DNA of 64,000 bases from Hanleya hanleyi (lineage: Eukaryota; Mollusca; Polyplacophora; Lepidopleurida; Hanleyidae): assembly GCA_036873755.1 (NCBI GenBank), contig JAVTVY010019455.1, forward strand, positions 1 through 64,000, in the 5' to 3' direction. This document shows positions 10,329 through 21,337 of the stretch, piece by piece. Under the pieces are notes generated by a model. The model did not search any database, was not told the origin of the DNA, and worked only from the letters and a program-made list of their open reading frames with translations. Positions within the stretch are counted from its first letter, which is position 1, and every line of letters begins with the position of its first letter. Made by a program: the position numbers and the translations under genes.

Positions 10329-11767
10329 TGTTGGGTTACAAGCGCCAGAAACATTTACAACTAACAGCTGCCGTGTTGACCTCATGGGAAAAATTGCACC
10401 GAGACCATTTATTTTCATAGTAGGTGTATTCTGAACGGTGTTAACCTAAAAATAAAACTCGTGCGAAGTAAGGACGCATTCGCTTTAATGACTAGCGAAG
10501 CAAATCCTACGTTCAAAATTGTGATTAACGCCGTATCTCTCTTCGTAAGAAAACTCAAATTGAATCAATCAGTCGATCTCGCTCACGCAGCAGGCCTACA
10601 GAAAAGCAGCTGTAAATACCCAATAAGAAGACGGTCTGTCAAGGTATTCGCTGTCCCTAGAGGTAAATTGACGCTGAACCAGAACCTATTTTTAGGACAG
10701 TTGCTCAAGCTTATAGTGGTGGGATGCGCTGATTACAAGCGTCTGGTCCGTCATTCATAATTCAGCCATCGTCCATTAAAGAATATCTGCGTCCATAATC
10801 CAAAGACCTGTTCCACATTCCATATAACAGTATTAGCACCAAATTCAAAAAGACAATCATAGTATACATAAACATAGGCTAGTTTCCTGCAAGAGAGAAG
10901 CGGTCAACAGTTTTCAATGATGCCGGCAAGAAAGCATGATGTTCCAGAAATATCAGATCCGTACCGCTGATCAGTATTCCTAATCCATAATATTCGTTGT
11001 AAAGTCGTCATCTAAAGAATCATGTATCTCGGTCACGCTTTGATTGTGACTGTTCATATGAGTACCATGGGGATGAGGAAGTGCATGGGTTCATACGACA
11101 TCTAGCCCCGGGTTAAGCAGAATTAGACACAAGTTCCGAAATGTAACGCCATAGATCTTGCACGCTACGCTCGTATTTTGCTATCAGCATGCGATATGTA
11201 TCGCCAAATTTGAGAAACTTTGAGTGGAGGCGCTGGGTGGTGTAGCCCTGTTTTATAAGTTTCTGCAACAATATTTTGTGACGTTGAATAAAATCGTCAC
11301 ATTTAACACAGAATCTACCAAATGCTACTAGGCGTGATATGTATACGCCATATGCAGGTCTCACTGGAATATACAGATGCCTACAATGGGGTATACGGTA
11401 AAAATCCATACGATCTACGTAGACGGACGACAAGTGCCCAGCAAACCTCTACAACCTAACTTCGAAAGACACAGTTTTATTAGATCATATTTAGGACTGT
11501 ACACCAGCACGGGACAACACTACAAAGACGAAGGTAATCAGATATCTAAAATGGACTTTGCAGCTGGCTACATTGTTCAGCTTCGACTTGACCAATGATC
11601 TGTCAGATGGAGAACATTTCAACCTCGTCAAAGAAGAGAATGTGAGGTTAAAAATGAGATTTAGCCAACCCCTTCCGAACACATTTAATGTAATATGCTA
11701 CGCCGAGTTCGACAACCTAATCCTCATAGAGAGAGCCCGTAATGTGATGTTTGATTACGCAGCCTGA
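10042..11767 (+). pseudogene. Maverick major capsid protein (double jelly roll), broken
   Basis: Capsid parts occur in several frames: 10042-10290 (shell N-terminus), 10461-10735 (KDAFALM, LFVRKLKLNQSV, KYPIRRRSVKVFAVP), then after the RT insertion 11373-11598 (VDGRQVPSKPLQPNF, YLGLYTSTGQ) and 11558-11767 (NLVKEENVRLKMRFSQPLP, YAEFDNLI, ending FDYAA and stop). This is the family annotated as F54H12.2-like, the capsid of Polinton viruses. Breaks: a frameshift near 10285, decay at 10340-10460, the 637-bp RT fragment at 10736 and a frameshift near 11590. Confidence 0.85.
10736..11372 (-). mobile_element. RT element copy C (3' fragment) inside the capsid gene
   Basis: Minus-strand, strongly 5'-truncated copy: only the last part of the RT (GVYISRLVAF to the end) and the 3' region are present. 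It interrupts the capsid gene after a GCTGAT sequence, and host sequence resumes with GATGCCTACAATGG. The insertion point again lies beside GAT, as for copy A. Confidence 0.85.
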
Positions 11768-11799
11768 TGAATACGAGAGAGATAACACATCCATTTTAG

Positions 11800-12242
11800 A
11801 AATGGATTAATTTACCAGATATGCGTTTAAGGGTGTCTAAGGGAGACACCTTACCCATGCGGAGGGTAACGCCTGGCGAGAAACATGCGTACGCCATTAA
11901 TTCTGACACTGGTTGGCTGTGTATGTAGACGAAAATGGATTGGGGAAATATTTCGATTCTTATGGATTACCTCCACTTCACGACGAGATTTCCGCGTTTT
12001 TGCGAAAACACACAAAATCATGGGTATTCAACACTAAAGGAATACAAGAATTATTATCCAGCGTCTGTGGACAATATTGTATCTTCTATTTACTACATCG
12101 ATGTCGTGAAATACCAATGTCAGCAATTGTGAACATGTTTACGGCCAACTTGAAAGATAATGATGTATTAGTGTACGATTTCATAGCAAAGCACTTTCAT
12201 GTGCGAAATTTACCATTCCTAGACTATCAATTATTTGAATAA
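11800..12242 (+). pseudogene. Maverick cysteine protease (adenain/Ulp1-like)
   Basis: This protease matures capsid precursors. The open frame to 12242 includes VYVDENGLGKYFDSYG, the active-site Cys in SVCGQYCIFYLLHRC and a conserved end. The catalytic His is encoded just before it (CAC TGG at 11907, HW), but a TGA lies immediately upstream in that frame and the INSD segment before it is in another frame. So a small deletion disrupts the N-terminus. The stop is followed by no further Maverick gene. Confidence 0.8.
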
Positions 12243-13788
12243 ATGTAGGAAGGTGAATTATCCTGAAAAGGCTTTACCGCAAAGTCCCTTTCATGATTTT
12301 AGGATGTACTCACCCGAGACAGCTCATCCGAGATTATGGCCAGGTGATAGATCACCTTCACGATAGGGGGCTACAATATTGTACAATGGACGATGTCTTA
12401 AGCGTAAAACATTGCGATGACACAGCACTATACTACCTGAAGTGAGAACTAACTGTTTTTTTTGCAGTTTATGCTCTTCCGGCAACATGAGTTCCTGCTC
12501 TATAAGCAGAATTGCGAGCTCAGATTCTGAGTTCCAGCGCTGATGTATAACAAAATTGCCCACCTATGCATACTACCAGAGACCTAAAAGTGAGTGGATC
12601 ACCAGAAATCGCGTCATAGCTCATCAGTATTCTCTAAGCGTTGTATAGTTTTGCATAAGTTACCATAATATTCACCTTATTATTAATGCTGTAACCTATT
12701 CAAGATTGATGAGGCGTGAGACATCTACAAAGAATACAGAAAAGTATTTAGGTTTGGTGCATATCACATTTTATTTGCTACAAATATAAGGAATGTCAAC
12801 AAGTGAAAAGACAATTTGTAAGATAATTGGGTTACCACAAAGTGAACAGAACTGTCTAACATAAATTTTCATTTATTTGAAAACTGTTATTCTTTCCGGT
12901 AACACGAACAAGAAGAAGAAGATATTTTATATATTTAAGACATAGGGAATTCCGTCTGTTCGATATGTATTTCTGTACGTGAACAGATTTTAATGAATGT
13001 ATTGGAGATAACTGTTAAACGAAATAGGTCTCCGGATAACTGACCCGGAAATTCTTTCAAGGACGACGGCTCAATACTGGATTACAGCACATATAAGGGA
13101 AGTTTGGCGCTTGTTATTATGCATGAATCAAAGCCGATAACACTCTGATTAACTGAACTAGGGCTATCGCGTGCCCTTTCTGTACTACTCATCGCGCACA
13201 ACTCATCGCGCATGCGCAGTCGACCCATTCTACTGTAGGGTGCAAACCTGGCCCATGGAATCTCAGGAGGTGAAAACCTCAAGTCTCTCGGCCCACCCTA
13301 TCCCGCGCCACACCTATGCGACCCGCTGTGCAGTGAGTAAAGCGGAGTAGGAGGAGTAGGAGGAGGAGGAGTCGGACACGCCACGGATTATACTAGGTAG
13401 ATAAATACAAGTATAACCTCCAGTACCCAGGGTCGATAGACTATCAGGCCTGAACTAGTATATCGACCCCGACTAATGTAGGTTGGAGTACGGGTTCTCC
13501 TCCCGCTTAGCATTTGAGGGGAGCTAACTCTGATTATATTAAATGCATAATACTTCATCAGCCACAACACTGGAATTGTGTAGACGTCAGTTATTATACA
13601 GGCCCTGTGACGCTCCACATTTTCCCAGACACATATTTCAGTGATTGTATTAGCTGTATCCGATTGGCTGAGTGATATATGTCGAACCTAATGTTGGCTT
13701 ATATCATGGCATTGAATCTCCAGGGTCAGGCTCTTTTCGGCATGTGTCCGATATTAGATTGTCGGATGCTATAGCGTGCATCCTGTTA
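12243..13788. other. non-coding stretch after the Maverick
   Basis: No gene recognised. It is AT-rich in 12650-13010. A short GGAGGAGTAGGAGG run lies at 13345-13372. The right Maverick terminus should lie here if it survives, but I could not identify it. Confidence 0.5.
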
Positions 13789-15466
13789 AGCTCGGCGCAC
13801 ACGACAGCTATCAGCTCAGCTGACCGCCTCAATACAAGCGTCTAGTCCGTCATTCATAATTCAGCCGTCGTCCATTAAAGAATATCCGCGTCCACAATCC
13901 AAAGACCTATTCCATATCCATATAGCAGTATTAGCACCAAATTCAAAAAAGACAATCATAGTATACATAAACATAGGCTAGTTTCCTGCAAGAGAGAAGC
14001 GGTCAACAGTTTTCAATGATGCCGACAAGACATCATGATGTTCCAAAATATAAAATCCGTACCGCTGATCAGTATTCTTAGCCCATAATAATCATTCTAA
14101 AGTCGTTATCTAGAGAATGGTGTATCACAGTCACGCTTTGATTGTGACTGTTTATATGAGCACCATGAGGACGTTGAAGTACATGGGTTCATACGGCCCC
14201 TAGCCCCGGGTTAAGCGGAATTAGACACAAGTTACGAAACGTAACGCCATAGATCTTGCACGCTACGTTCGTATTTTGCTATCAGCATGCGATATGTATC
14301 GCCAAATTTGAGAAACTTTGAGTGGAGGCGCTTTGAGGAATAGCCCTGTTTTATAAGTTTCTGCAACAATGTTTTGTGACGTTGATTGAAATCGTCACAA
14401 TTAACACAGGATCTAGCAAATGCTACTAGGCGAGATATGTATACGCCATATGCAAGTCCCACTGGAATATTACTGTCCAGAAAGGGATAGTTTACGATGT
14501 CGGAATTGTAATCATCTCTTTTGTCATAGTCGACGAGAGAGAATGCCCGCTTCATTTTTGTAGAGATATAGATCTAAATATGATGTGCCTGTAGGGCTAT
14601 CTGTAGTTTCCTTCAAATCCAGTGAAGGTGAATATATATCCTTCACTGCGTCATTTATATAGCGATTATCCACAGCGAGAAGATCGTCTATATAGCGTTT
14701 GGTGAATGAGAAGGAACGGGCTTTGAATGGATCGGTTTTTGAAAGCGCCTGCATATAGTCATATTCATAAGAGAACAGATGCAGGTCAGCCAACAGGGGT
14801 GCGCAATTAGTACCCATTGGAGTACCTATATGCTGTTGATATATTGTGTTGCCAAATTTCACATAGATATTTTTAATGAGAAATTCAAGCAACTCTATAA
14901 ACAAAGAAACATCCCATGAATGATATCTCTTGTATGTAGTAGAGCTAAAGAATGCTTTATGGCTTCCGACATTAATATATCTACGATCAGTTTTCTTGAT
15001 TAGTTCACAGATACTATTAATGAACTGAGACGGTCAATAAGGTCCTGATGAGGGATTGTAGTATAGAGAGTCGAGAAATCTCAATTGCCGGTCAGCTCAG
15101 GGGCTAGCTCTTGTGTGCGGGCAGTTTTTTTGGTGAGTTTTTGGCCTCGCGAGGCCGGGGAAAATATACCAAACGTGTTTGATAATTTCGCCTCGCGAGG
15201 CCAAATCCTCAGCGTGTGCGGCGAACGCAAGCCAACAGCTCAGCAGTCTTATTGGGCCGGTCAATGAATCGCATGTTATTTTCACGCGATTCATACGCAC
15301 GACTCTTCAAAATGGACTTGAAGCAGACGTTATGCAAGAACTGAAATCAATTTTGTGAAACTTTCGCTCACCGCGTGCGCTGAAACCACACGAGAGTTAG
15401 GCCCTCAGCTGACTGACCGTTAGCTCAGCTGATAGCTCTCGTGTGCGCCGGGCTCAAGTCTGACCT
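13789..15466. mobile_element. palindromic TIR element (MITE-like) interrupted by RT copy D
   Basis: A motif CGCACACGASAGCTATCAGC plus CTCAGCTGACCG occurs at 13796-13829. It occurs inverted at 15084-15122, and inverted again at 15418-15458. Without the RT insertion the first two form a hairpin. The last one marks the far end as a terminal inverted repeat. Inside are two CCTCGCGAGG palindromes near 15147 and 15191. No transposase is seen, so it is non-autonomous. Target duplications at the outer ends are not clear. Confidence 0.6.
13834..15080 (-). mobile_element. RT element copy D with broken RT
   Basis: Minus-strand 5'-truncated copy. The RT frames 14904-14524 and 14555-14232 cover FGNTIYQQHIGTPMGTN, RYIDDLLAVDN and the C-terminal tail to SVQDLWRYVS. 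The copy ends at 15080 within the DFSTLYTT-coding region. CTCAAT stands at both borders (13828-13833 and 15081-15086, within the resolution I can place it), a plausible 6-bp target duplication. The 3' region at 13834-14228 is complete. Confidence 0.85.
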
Positions 15467-17630
15467 TCCATTTACCTCATATTTATTAATGAATAATTGG
15501 AATAAGGATAGTATCCGTTTCACTTTTTCGCCTGTTACGGGTAATTTTATTATATATTTTTAGAAGAACGTCCAATTATTGAAAATTATGTACGACCGCC
15601 AGTTTAAACAGGTCATGTTCATTACTTTGAAAAGAAAGGTCATATTGGGTGTCGGGTCAACGAGTCAGTCACGTGCCCCTTGTGTTTCTGTGATACGGTG
15701 AGGCGTCGTAGGGCCTATAGAATAACTAACGTGTACACAACTCCAGTGATGTGAATTATTTTATTTTAAGAAACGATACAAGTGTAAAATCATTTGTGTA
15801 AACGGCTATGTGCTCAAATGTAAACAATTATCTAAAAATTGGTAAAGCAAACCTACTTAATCTCCAAAACCATGAGTTTTCTAGTAGATAACATGGTGAT
15901 TTCTATTTCTTTGTGATAAGAAACATTTTCTCTTTAAACCATTCGAACCCTTCGAACCAAACAGGATCCTCCTTCTCAGACGTGTTCGTCTCCTCCACAA
16001 ATTCCACGTTGTATTCCTCTGAAAAGATAAGCATCCACGACTAAAACATCAATTGCATATCGAAGTTTGGTCACCGAGAGAAAATTTTAAATCTGTCATA
16101 GCACTCGCTGTAATGGATTGGCGAAAGTGTCGTAGTCCGGAATTAAATTAACCTCTAGTTTATTTCTTTTTGCTAACTGACATGAAATCATATACTTAGC
16201 ACAAAATGTGTTATAGGTAATGAAAATGCGCCACAGACAAATATAATGGGAAAGCACATAGTTCAGTCCCTCACTTAGGAGTTTGCTTTGTATTGATCAA
16301 AAACGCCAGAGATTCACCAGCCGTGTGTCTCAGTTTGGGATCCTTTTCAGTTCCCATCAATAGCTCACCCTAAATCGTATAGAATGCGTTGAACTGGCAA
16401 AACGTAGGTGGATATCCGGTAGCGGCAAGCCTACAACTTATAGTGCCTTAGCTGTAACATAATGGGAAGGCACCAAGCTTGGTATCTCGCATATCGCTCC
16501 AATCCGCTTTTGCAGAGTAGGTAGCCTAAATGGGCATTCTATTTAAAGATACTGTTAAGCTCGCAGTACATTTTAGGGACTTATATGTTTGGAACTATTA
16601 GTAGAAACCAGGGAGCAATGTGAATGAAAACACATATTAAGCTTAACGGCGCATGCGAGCATCGGTATTATAGCAATACTATACCATGTCTGATATTAAT
16701 ATTAATCTGATTACACGCAGGATAACGCAAATGTCTGTCTGAGAATACCACTCTACACTCCATCTATTGTATCAAATACAACGTTGTGTAAGTATATGCA
16801 ACAGATCAAACGTCGAATCAATCTCACAAACGATATCGTACGAGGGCCAAATACCCAAACAAGATGGAAACTAAATATATAAATGGATTGACTATACACG
16901 GGATGAATCAACACATCATTACAAGTCCCTCCTACTAGAATGAGCACCTATATCATCGTTCGCAGCACAGACTCAATCCAACTGTTTCTGAACAATAATC
17001 ACAGTCATTTCAAGTTTGACTTCAATACATCATTGTGATTAGACCGAGGATGGATTATCGGGCATAAAGATTAAACGAGGTGAAGCGGCTTCATTCCTCA
17101 GGCAGCCTTTATCGCTAACACTTCATTGAAGAGACACCTCTTCATTTTATAATCATGGAATTATCCAAATTTACGCACAAATCAACCTAAGGAAATCTCC
17201 CTTTCCCCGAAACAAACGTCAGTGGAGGGGAGGAATGTATCACACAGAGGTTAGACCATCTTAAGAAAACACCTTTGACGCCCCGGTATAGTTTTCGTTT
17301 TCATGTCAAGGACTATACAGATCTTAGACGCGGTAGGCTATACGTTAAACCCAAAGAAACGCCAAATGATGAAAAACTCACGATGGGGGAAAGTCGCGGA
17401 TTTATTGGATAGACAAATTAAAATTATCCATACTAGACTACTTGAAATGGAAAACCTCATTTTACAACAGAATTGTCGTTAACCTGAAATTGTTCCTAGC
17501 CTAACCGAAGTTCGTTTTCATGTAAGCCGAGGAATACCCATCTCATACCCATAATTCTCGTTATAGAGGATATTTATTTCAAAGTTTTAAAAGCTCGAAT
17601 CAACCCCGTCATTATACTGGGTCACGCTCA
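15467..17630. other. non-coding stretch, nothing recognised
   Basis: About 2.1 kb with stops in all frames. A 44-codon open stretch at 17352-17482 encodes a helix-like segment with WGKVADLLDRQI that I cannot assign. Confidence 0.45.
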
Positions 17631-17637
17631 ACCTCTA

Positions 17638-18030
17638 CTAGGAACAGCTGTGAAATATCCGCTTATGTAAACCTGTAAGGTTATGTAAACCTGGAATAAT
17701 ACGTTTCAGTCCATATCTCCTTCCAAACTTATAATTGAATTCGTCAAATCGAAAGCCGCGAACGGCGAGCATAAAACCAACCCCTTCAACTTTCATCGTT
17801 TCAATCTTACCAGTATCTTGTTGTATGTTGATTGGAGCGATATGCAAGAGGTGAGAAAAATTGACGACGTATGACCCTTCCATACAAAATTTGCTCCATT
17901 CCCCGATTAATCTAACTGTATCTCTACCTATCTCAGCCTGTTCGAAGTCAATGGAAAGAAAATAATTGATTCCAGGAATTACATAAAGCCAGAAGTCTTT
18001 ACCTGGGGATACACGTTTTACGCGTTTACC
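17638..18030 (-). CDS. unrecognised minus-strand ORF or exon
   Basis: An open frame of about 130 codons on the minus strand, with an ATG at 17883 but open upstream of it to about 18030. It has protein-like composition (FWLYVIPGINYFLSIDFEQ, then GRRYGLKRIIPG). I do not recognise the family. It may be an exon, or a piece of an element cut by the left edge of the Gmr1-like retrotransposon that follows. Chance openness cannot be excluded. Confidence 0.25.
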   Translation of the reverse strand, partial: GKRVKRVSPGKDFWLYVIPGINYFLSIDFEQAEIGRDTVRLIGEWSKFCMEGSYVVNFSHLLHIAPINIQQDTGKIETMKVEGVGFMLAVRGFRFDEFNYKFGRRYGLKRIIPGLHNLTGLHKRIFHSCS

Positions 18031-18200
18031 TCAGAGTCATCATTCGAAACTACGAAGGGTGCAAAATTCCCATACAGAGCTGACATTCGACCGGTTACCC
18101 TTGGAGAGGCCCTGCCGGAAAGTACAAACTGCGTAGTATACGCTGAATTTCTCACTCAGTTTAAGGTGGACCATACTCGGACCATAATCCACAATAAATA

Positions 18201-19166
18201 ATGAATACTGACGAGTTACTCTACGTGAGACATTATGATTCATATCATGAAACTCATATCGAAGGAGTATTCCTGGCAGAACAGATTCCAATTCGTGTGA
18301 TTAAGAGACAATGCGGCTTTATAGTGAATAACGATCCTTCCCACTTGTATGAAAGTCATTGTCACCGATATGGGTTCACAGTTTCGTCTGATCTAATGAA
18401 ATCCATTAGCCGATTGTTGTCTATAAAACAATTAACCACCACGCCTTACACGCCTGCTTGTAATGGACTCGTCGAACGTTTCAACGGTGCGTTGAAAAGT
18501 ATGTTAAGTAAGTTGTCAGCTGAACGATCGAAAGATTGTGACAGGTACGTAGGCCCACTTCTCTTTGCGTATCGTGAGGCTCCCCAGGAGAGTCTTGGAT
18601 TCTCTCCCTTTGAGTTGCTCTACGGTCGATCAGTAAGAGGTCCTGTGACCATACTCAAAGAGTTATGGACACATGATATTGAAAGTTCAGAGGTCAAAAC
18701 TACGTATCAATACGTCATAGATTTGAGAAATCGTCTCCAAGAAACGTGTAAATTAGCCACACAGGAGTTACGCAAATCTCAGAAACGATATAAGAAGTAT
18801 TATGATTGACGCGCACGTGATCGTAAGTTCATAGTTGGAGACAAGGTTTTGATACTGTTACCGACAGACTATAACAAGTTACTTATGCAATGGCGCGGTC
18901 CGTATACTATCATAGAGAAAGTTGGAAACTGTGATTATCGTTTGAATTTGAAAGGTAAGGTGAAAACATTTCAAGCTAATCTTCTCAAGAAATATGAAGA
19001 ACGAGCAGAAGTTAGTAACGCCGTTTTTGACAACGGATTGGGTTATCTGAGCTGCGCATGCGTCGCTGTTATAGAGGATGACGACGGCCAAGAAATTTGT
19101 ATTCCGAAAGTTGCCGAAATGCCATCCTTATCAAAAGGAAACTGTGAAAGACGTAAAATTGTCTGA
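18201..19166 (+). pseudogene. Gmr1-like integrase, C-terminal part
   Basis: 18201-18809 carries the end of the catalytic core: SSDLMKSISRLLSIKQLTTT, then NGLVERFNGALK with the catalytic Glu, and the GFSPFELLYGR segment. After a stop near 18807 the frame 18849-19166 has LLPTDYNKLLMQWRGPY and FQANLLKKYEER, the GPY/F domain that follows integrase in Ty3/gypsy elements. The catalytic Asp residues and zinc-binding N-terminus are not recovered upstream of 18380. Confidence 0.75.
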
Positions 19167-20950
19167 AGTTTTGTCCTACCCTGAACGTATGCAAATGCAA
19201 GCTTTACTTAATGAGTTTTCTGATGTTCTTACTGACGTTCCAAGGCGAACAATTCTCGATGAACACGATCTCAAACTTTTGAGCGATGAACCGGTTCGTT
19301 CTAGACCGTATCCGCTTCCAGTTGCGATGCGTGAAACTATCCAAAAGGAAATCGAACAAATGTTGGAAATGGATATTATAGAACCATCTGATTCTCCGTA
19401 TGCCTCTCCCATTGTTTTAGTTAAAATGAAAGATGGCAGCAATAGGTTTTGCGTTGATTACCGGAAGTTAAACCGTGTTACTGCCTTTGACTGTGAACCG
19501 ATACCGAACCCTGAGGTTATATTTGCCAAATTATCCAATAGTTGTTACTTTACTAAAATTGATCTGACTAAAGGTTACTGGCAATTACAACACATATAAA
19601 GGAAGTGGGAAGAGGTGCCGACATACTGACAGAGCCACATGACTTCACAGTATAGTCTTCTGGTTAACCTATTCTAAAGCACATACCAAGAATCTAATGA
19701 TTCGTGATATGTGTTGTATCTCAGGTACGCTTTTATTGTACCTGTTCATGTGGCAACTTGAATGACATGACCACACGGCCCCTAGCACCGGCATAAGCGG
19801 TATTAGATACAAATCTAGGGCTATGATGGAAATGCTCGGACAACTCGTATATTGGTAATTGGTGAGCTGTTTCGCTGTGACAACTCGTACACTGGGAATT
19901 GGTGAGCTGTATCGTCGTCAGATGAAAATGACGACATTTAACACAAAAGACTATTCTGTAAGGCCCGATGTCGACCCAGCATCAACTTTACCCATGGCAC
20001 AAAGTGCAAAGGAGAAAACTGTTTTTGTTACACCGGAAGGGCTCTTCCACTTTAAAACAATGCCGTTTGGTTTGGTCAAAGCTCCAGCCTCATTTAGCAG
20101 GATGATGAGAAAACTTTTGAGAGGTTTGAAGTCTGAATTACATAGATGCTATCCTTGTTTTCAGCCAGACGTGGGAAAGCCATCTTGAGGATGTGAGGAA
20201 AGTATTAGTGCGCTTGCGCGAAACGAATATCGTTGTGCGCCCAACTAAGTGCTTATTTGGATTTAGAAGACTGGATTTTCTAGGTCATGTGGTTGGTGAA
20301 GGCATGGTCAAACCGGACCCTGATCAGTTAGAGGCAATTAGTAAAGCTCCGCCTCCAAGTACTAAAAAGCAAGTGCGTTCGTTTTTGGGGCTCGCATCCC
20401 TAACTTTTCAGCCATTGCAGCTGCTCTATCGGATCTTACCGCTTAAGGTCTCCCAAACAGCGTTAATTGGGGTGCGAGTCAAGAGAATGCATTTCTTGCC
20501 TTAAAGAAAAGTCTTTCTGCTTCTCCCATTTTGAGATTACCAGACTTTGAGAAGGTCTTTGTATTGCAAACTGACGCGTCAGATGTTGGACTAGGGGCGA
20601 TTCTTCTTCAAGAGCATGAAGGTGAATATTTCCCTGTAGCGTACGCGAGTAGCAAGTTGTTGCCGCGTGAATGAAAGTTTTCTGTGATTGAGCGTTAAAG
20701 TCTTGCTGTGGTATGGGGAATAGAAAAATTCCAAATTTACTTGTATGGCAAGGAATTCATCTTGGAGATAGATCACCAGCCGTTGCTTTACTTGAATAGG
20801 TCGAAAGTGGCAAACGCGAGGTTGATGAGGTGGGCGTTATCACTTCAGCCTTATCGCTTTCGCATCAAGGCGACTCGCGGTTCAGACAACGTCGGTGCCG
20901 ATTGTTTGAGTAGGAATGTCTTGGGGGATGATCCTGTCACAAAGTTTTGA
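19078..20950 (+). pseudogene. Gmr1-like reverse transcriptase and RNase H, inactive
   Basis: Blocks: 19078-19599 (linker, EQMLEMDIIEPSDSPYASP, CVDYRKLN, KIDLTKGYWQ), an alien insert at about 19591-19988, then 19990-20190 (VFVTPEGLFHF, MPFGLVKAPASF), 20193-20504 (KCLFGFRRLDFLGHVV, KKQVRSFLGLA) and RNase H at about 20500-20950 (TDASDVGLGAILLQE; FQIYLYGKEF; GADCLSRN). In the polymerase active site the frame that spans 20140-20165 reads YIDA where YIDD is expected, so one catalytic Asp is lost. Several stops and frameshifts confirm decay. Confidence 0.85.
19591..19988 (-). mobile_element. diverged relative of the RT element (3' region) inside Gmr1-like RT
   Basis: This insert splits the RT between the KGYWQ and KTVFVTP motifs. 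It contains CGGCCCCTAGCACCGGCATA and a following GCGGTATTAGATACAAA, which resemble the sequence just after the RT stop in copies A-D. So I infer an older or related 3' fragment in minus orientation. Homology beyond these stretches is weak by eye. Confidence 0.45.
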
Positions 20951-20988
20951 AAAAATGTTGTACAGTTTTTACCCTAGGGATGGTGGAG

Positions 20989-21337
20989 TGTCACGAATTG
21001 CCATAATTTGTGAAGTTTTTATAACGTGTTTTTGGTAATGTGTGTAATGCCTAGTGTTTAGAATGTAAACGAAATACTTACAGTGTAGTCCGACTTGTAT
21101 TCGTGTTCATCTTAAATGCAGCATTAGTTTATACCGGGTTGGTGGTTGGCTTGTCATCGGGGTGTTGTAAGTATTACACACATATTCGTGTGGAGCTTTT
21201 GTGTAAGACGATACTGGATGGTGTTTGTGTATAATTTGGTGTAGCACCCAGGTAAATGAATTAGTACGTGTTAGGTACTCTCATGTTGAGCGAGCAGGAT
21301 GTCCTATTGTGATTTGTAGTGGCACTAACTGTATGTA
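20989..21337 (+). repeat. probable partial 3' LTR of the Gmr1-like element
   Basis: Starts TGTCACG directly after a purine-rich tract and has no coding potential. It ends where the next element's LTR begins. I could not find its 5' partner in the window, so the call depends on position and the TG start. Confidence 0.45.

Larger units (their letters stand above)
2150..12300 (+). mobile_element. degenerate Maverick/Polinton DNA transposon (endogenous virus-like)
   Basis: All recognisable genes lie on the + strand in the order small conserved ORF, retroviral-type integrase with chromodomain, PC4-like protein, unknown ORF, packaging ATPase, small core-like protein, major capsid protein, cysteine protease. 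This gene set is diagnostic of Mavericks (family knowledge). I found no family-B DNA polymerase and no convincing terminal inverted repeats, so the copy is a fragment or an internally deleted element. Most genes carry frameshifts or stops. RT elements interrupt the ATPase (4485-8879) and capsid (10736-11372) genes. The left side runs directly into the 35-bp satellite. The right boundary is a guess based on the end of the protease. Confidence 0.9.
18060..21337 (+). mobile_element. Gmr1-like Ty3/gypsy retrotransposon remnant (IN before RT)
   Basis: Domains lie in the order integrase, GPY/F-type C-terminal domain, reverse transcriptase, RNase H. Normal Ty3/gypsy order places integrase last. The sequences themselves are Ty3/gypsy-like, which fits the Gmr1 clade described in animals (family knowledge). 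The 5' part with gag and the integrase N-terminus is missing or unreadable. The 3' side has a purine tract (GGGATGGTGGAG, 20977-20988) followed by TGTCACG at 20989, a likely 3' LTR start cut at 21337 by the next element. Confidence 0.8.
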
